Positions 34,072-35,807 of a DNA stretch of 35,807 nt are shown here, in pieces. The stretch is taken from assembly GCA_937124525.1 (NCBI GenBank), contig CAKZLA010000187.1:1-35807 (forward strand). Reading direction: 5' to 3'. Under the pieces are notes generated by a model that did no database searches, was not told the origin of the DNA, and saw nothing but the letters and a program-made list of their open reading frames with translations. Within the stretch, counting starts at the first letter, position 1. Every line of letters begins with the position of its first letter. The translations under genes were made by a program, and so were the position numbers. Source of the stretch: an uncultured Desulfobacterium sp. (GTDB taxonomy: Bacteria > Desulfobacterota > Desulfobacteria > Desulfobacterales > Desulfobacteraceae).

Positions 34072-35622
34072 ATGACATTTGAAAAGACCCTGAATATCCT
34101 GGAAGAAAAACAATGCAAGGTATTGGCCATGGGTGGCCAGAAAAAAATTGACCGCCAGCATGATAAGGGGCGATATACAGCCCGGGAACGTATTAATAAA
34201 TTACTGGATATGGACTCCTTTTTTGAGGTGGGGCGATTTGCCCATTCCGATATTCCCGGCATGGAGGATAAAACCCCGGCAGACAGTAAAATTGCAGGCT
34301 ACGGTAAAATTGATGGCAGACCAGTGGCGGTGACGGCCAATGATTTCACAGTCATGGCAGCCACTTCCAGCAGGGTGGCTGGGAAAAAGGAATATCAGGT
34401 TAAAAAATATGCAACAACCAAAGGGCTGCCCATGGTTTATCTGGGGGAGGCTGGCGGTGCAAGGATGCCGGATATAATGGGGGCCAAAGGGCTGACGTCT
34501 TTTGGTGGTGGTGGATTTGACTCTTTTATTCAAATCATGAGCCGGGTTCGGAAAAATTTGTTTATAACGGCCATAATGGGAGAATGCTACGGTATGCCCA
34601 CCTGGATGGCCTGTTTGTCTGATTTTGTGGTCCAGGTCAGGGGGACAGCCATGGGCGTATCCGGTCCCCGGGTGCTTGAAATGGCTCTGGGAGAAAAAAT
34701 ATCAGACGAAGAGCTGGGGGGATGCAAGGTTCACAGCGAAATCACCGGTACCATTGACCGGGTGGCGGAAAATGAAGAGCATTGTTTTGATATTATCCGG
34801 CAATATTTAAGCTATATGCCCTCCCATAAGGATGAGCCTCCACCAGTTTATGGGGTCTCCCATGGTTCAGGGGCGCAAATGAACGACATCCTGTCATTGC
34901 TGCCGGAAAAGCGGAACCGAACCTATGATATGATGAAAATTCTGGAATGCATTGCAGACAAGGACAGTATCTTTGAGATAAAGCCCGAATTTGGAAAATC
35001 AGTGATCACGGCTCTGGGGCGAATAAATGGTGGATCCGTTGGCATAATTGCAAGCCAGCCCATGATGGCGGCAGGTGCCATGGACACAATGGGGATTGAC
35101 AAAGTTATCAGTTTTTTATGCCTTTGCGATACTTATAATATTCCGCTTCTTTTTTTCCACGATATCCCTGGATTTCTTGTGGGCAGGGAGGCAGAAAGAA
35201 AAAAAGTGGCTGCCAAGGTCATGAATTTTATAAATGCTCTGGGTCAGGTAACGGTTCCCAAAATTGGTGTAATTATCAGAAAAACCTATGGCATGGCATT
35301 CTGGAACATGGCAGGCTCAGGGTGTGGCACGGATTTTCTGGTGGCCTGGCCCACGGCAGAGATGAGTTTTGTTGATCCGCTCATTGCCGCCAACGTGGTG
35401 TTCGGCTCCACAGATGGTGCATCAGAGAAAAAACAGTGTTTTATTGACGATATGCTCAATGAAACCTCTCCCTTTGGAGCGGCCGGTATGTATGACATTC
35501 ATGATGTGATTGATCCGCGGGAGACACGGGCATATATTATTAAAGCCCTGGAGATCTCCAGGAATATGACCCGGAATGGGATCGGGGAACACCGGCTTGC
35601 CAACTGGCCTACAAAGTTTTAG
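34072..35622 (+). CDS. Acyl-CoA carboxyltransferase (PccB/MmdA-like)
   Basis: The 516-residue protein follows AAGGAGGG. It has both halves of the biotin-dependent carboxyltransferase family: N-terminal RYTARERINKLLDMDSFFEV (34-53), LGEAGGARMPDIMG (about 124-137), MGVSGPRVLEMALGE; C-terminal FFHDIPGFLVGREAER and VIIRKTYGMAFWNMAGSG with AWPTAEMSFVDP. The family moves CO2 between biotin and an acyl-CoA (propionyl-CoA carboxylase, or Na+-pumping methylmalonyl- and glutaconyl-CoA decarboxylases). No biotin-carboxylase or biotin-carrier gene is in the window, so the partner subunits and the direction are unknown. It is probably in an operon with the ligase before it and the short-chain dehydrogenase after it. 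Confidence 0.92.
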   Translation: MTFEKTLNILEEKQCKVLAMGGQKKIDRQHDKGRYTARERINKLLDMDSFFEVGRFAHSDIPGMEDKTPADSKIAGYGKIDGRPVAVTANDFTVMAATSSRVAGKKEYQVKKYATTKGLPMVYLGEAGGARMPDIMGAKGLTSFGGGGFDSFIQIMSRVRKNLFITAIMGECYGMPTWMACLSDFVVQVRGTAMGVSGPRVLEMALGEKISDEELGGCKVHSEITGTIDRVAENEEHCFDIIRQYLSYMPSHKDEPPPVYGVSHGSGAQMNDILSLLPEKRNRTYDMMKILECIADKDSIFEIKPEFGKSVITALGRINGGSVGIIASQPMMAAGAMDTMGIDKVISFLCLCDTYNIPLLFFHDIPGFLVGREAERKKVAAKVMNFINALGQVTVPKIGVIIRKTYGMAFWNMAGSGCGTDFLVAWPTAEMSFVDPLIAANVVFGSTDGASEKKQCFIDDMLNETSPFGAAGMYDIHDVIDPRETRAYIIKALEISRNMTRNGIGEHRLANWPTKF

Positions 35623-35661
35623 AGAAAAGTAAACCATTTTTGAGCTGGTATGAAGAATGCC
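35622..35661 (+). repeat. Interspersed GGCATCCTT repeat, copy H (right half)
   Basis: AAAAGTAAACCATTTTTGAG, then GGTATGAAGAATGCC, matches the right arm of copy F with several changes. No left arm is seen. It begins at the carboxyltransferase stop codon. Confidence 0.6.
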
Positions 35662-35694
35662 GTAATTTTTACATTTTTATGGAGACTGAACGAT

Positions 35695-35807
35695 ATGAAC
35701 GATTTTGATCTGCAAGGAAGAATAGCTGTCATTACAGGTGCCAGTAGGGGAATAGGGCTGGCAATTGCGCAGAAACTATCCCAGAATGGAGCCATATGTA
35801 TTCTGGT
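35695..35807 (+). CDS. Short-chain dehydrogenase/reductase, N-terminus only (cut by window edge)
   Basis: The 37 residues visible read LQGRIAVITGASRGIGLAIA (6-25): the Rossmann glycine motif TGxxxGIG of NAD(P)-dependent short-chain dehydrogenases. A GGAG site lies 10 bases before ATG. It probably continues the ligase-carboxyltransferase operon and may reduce or oxidise a hydroxyacyl-CoA. The substrate is unknown because the gene is incomplete. Confidence 0.88.
   Translation, partial: MNDFDLQGRIAVITGASRGIGLAIAQKLSQNGAICIL

Noticed and set aside
1..35807. CRISPR arrays, tRNA or rRNA genes, complete insertion sequences
   Set aside because: No regularly spaced repeats, tRNA-like folds or transposase genes were seen; the dispersed repeats are few, non-clustered and lack spacers.

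Overview
The window reads as accessory catabolic DNA from a strictly anaerobic bacterium, most probably a sulfate-reducing Desulfobacterota of the Desulfobacula/Desulfobacterium type. The pointers are UbiD-type (de)carboxylases with a phenylphosphate-carboxylase-like subunit set, a tungsten aldehyde:ferredoxin oxidoreductase, an oxygen-sensitive 4-hydroxybutyryl-CoA dehydratase-like Fe-S flavoprotein, several acyl-CoA ligases and a hydantoinase-type carboxylase pair. This assignment is inference; no rRNA, tRNA or other taxonomic marker was seen.

Left part (1-11.2 kb). A CoA-transferase runs off the left edge on the minus strand. A plus-strand block then follows: two KdsC-like HAD proteins, a canonical UbiD protein, an 84-residue gamma-like subunit, a divergent UbiD protein, UbiX, a degenerate RibBA-like protein, a type 2 (FMN-dependent) isopentenyl-diphosphate isomerase, a UPF0261/Tm-1-like protein, and an archaeal-type (DUF120, CTP-dependent) riboflavin kinase. 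UbiX makes prenylated FMN (prFMN), the UbiD cofactor, from FMN and dimethylallyl phosphate. A riboflavin kinase (FMN) and an IPP isomerase (dimethylallyl unit) beside UbiX and UbiD therefore look like a dedicated cofactor-supply module attached to an aromatic carboxylase. I regard this as the main candidate for an under-described system.

Middle part (11.3-24.7 kb). On the minus strand are a third UbiD protein and a LysR regulator. Divergent from the regulator are an EntE-like aryl-acid ligase, a MetA/SphA-like outer-membrane protein, an overlapping hydantoinase A/B pair and a tungsten AOR. Gene debris lies among these: a hyuA fragment near the left edge, a transglutaminase-like fragment and an acyl-CoA dehydrogenase tail.

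Right part (24.8-35.8 kb). A C-terminally truncated nitroreductase overlaps a GAF-AAA-Fis sigma-54 activator. On the minus strand are an acyl-CoA ligase and a 4-hydroxybutyryl-CoA dehydratase-like gene. After a 1.46-kb AT-rich intergenic region with palindromes and duplicated blocks come an acyl-CoA ligase, a carboxyltransferase and the start of a short-chain dehydrogenase.

A previously unlabelled interspersed repeat (about 70-115 bp, ends GGCATCCTT/AAGGATGCC) occurs eight times between 2.9 and 35.7 kb, always intergenic and always in the same orientation. A 51-bp block is shared, without gaps, between the regions upstream of the HAD/UbiD operon and of the aryl-acid ligase, and suggests co-regulation, perhaps by the LysR protein.
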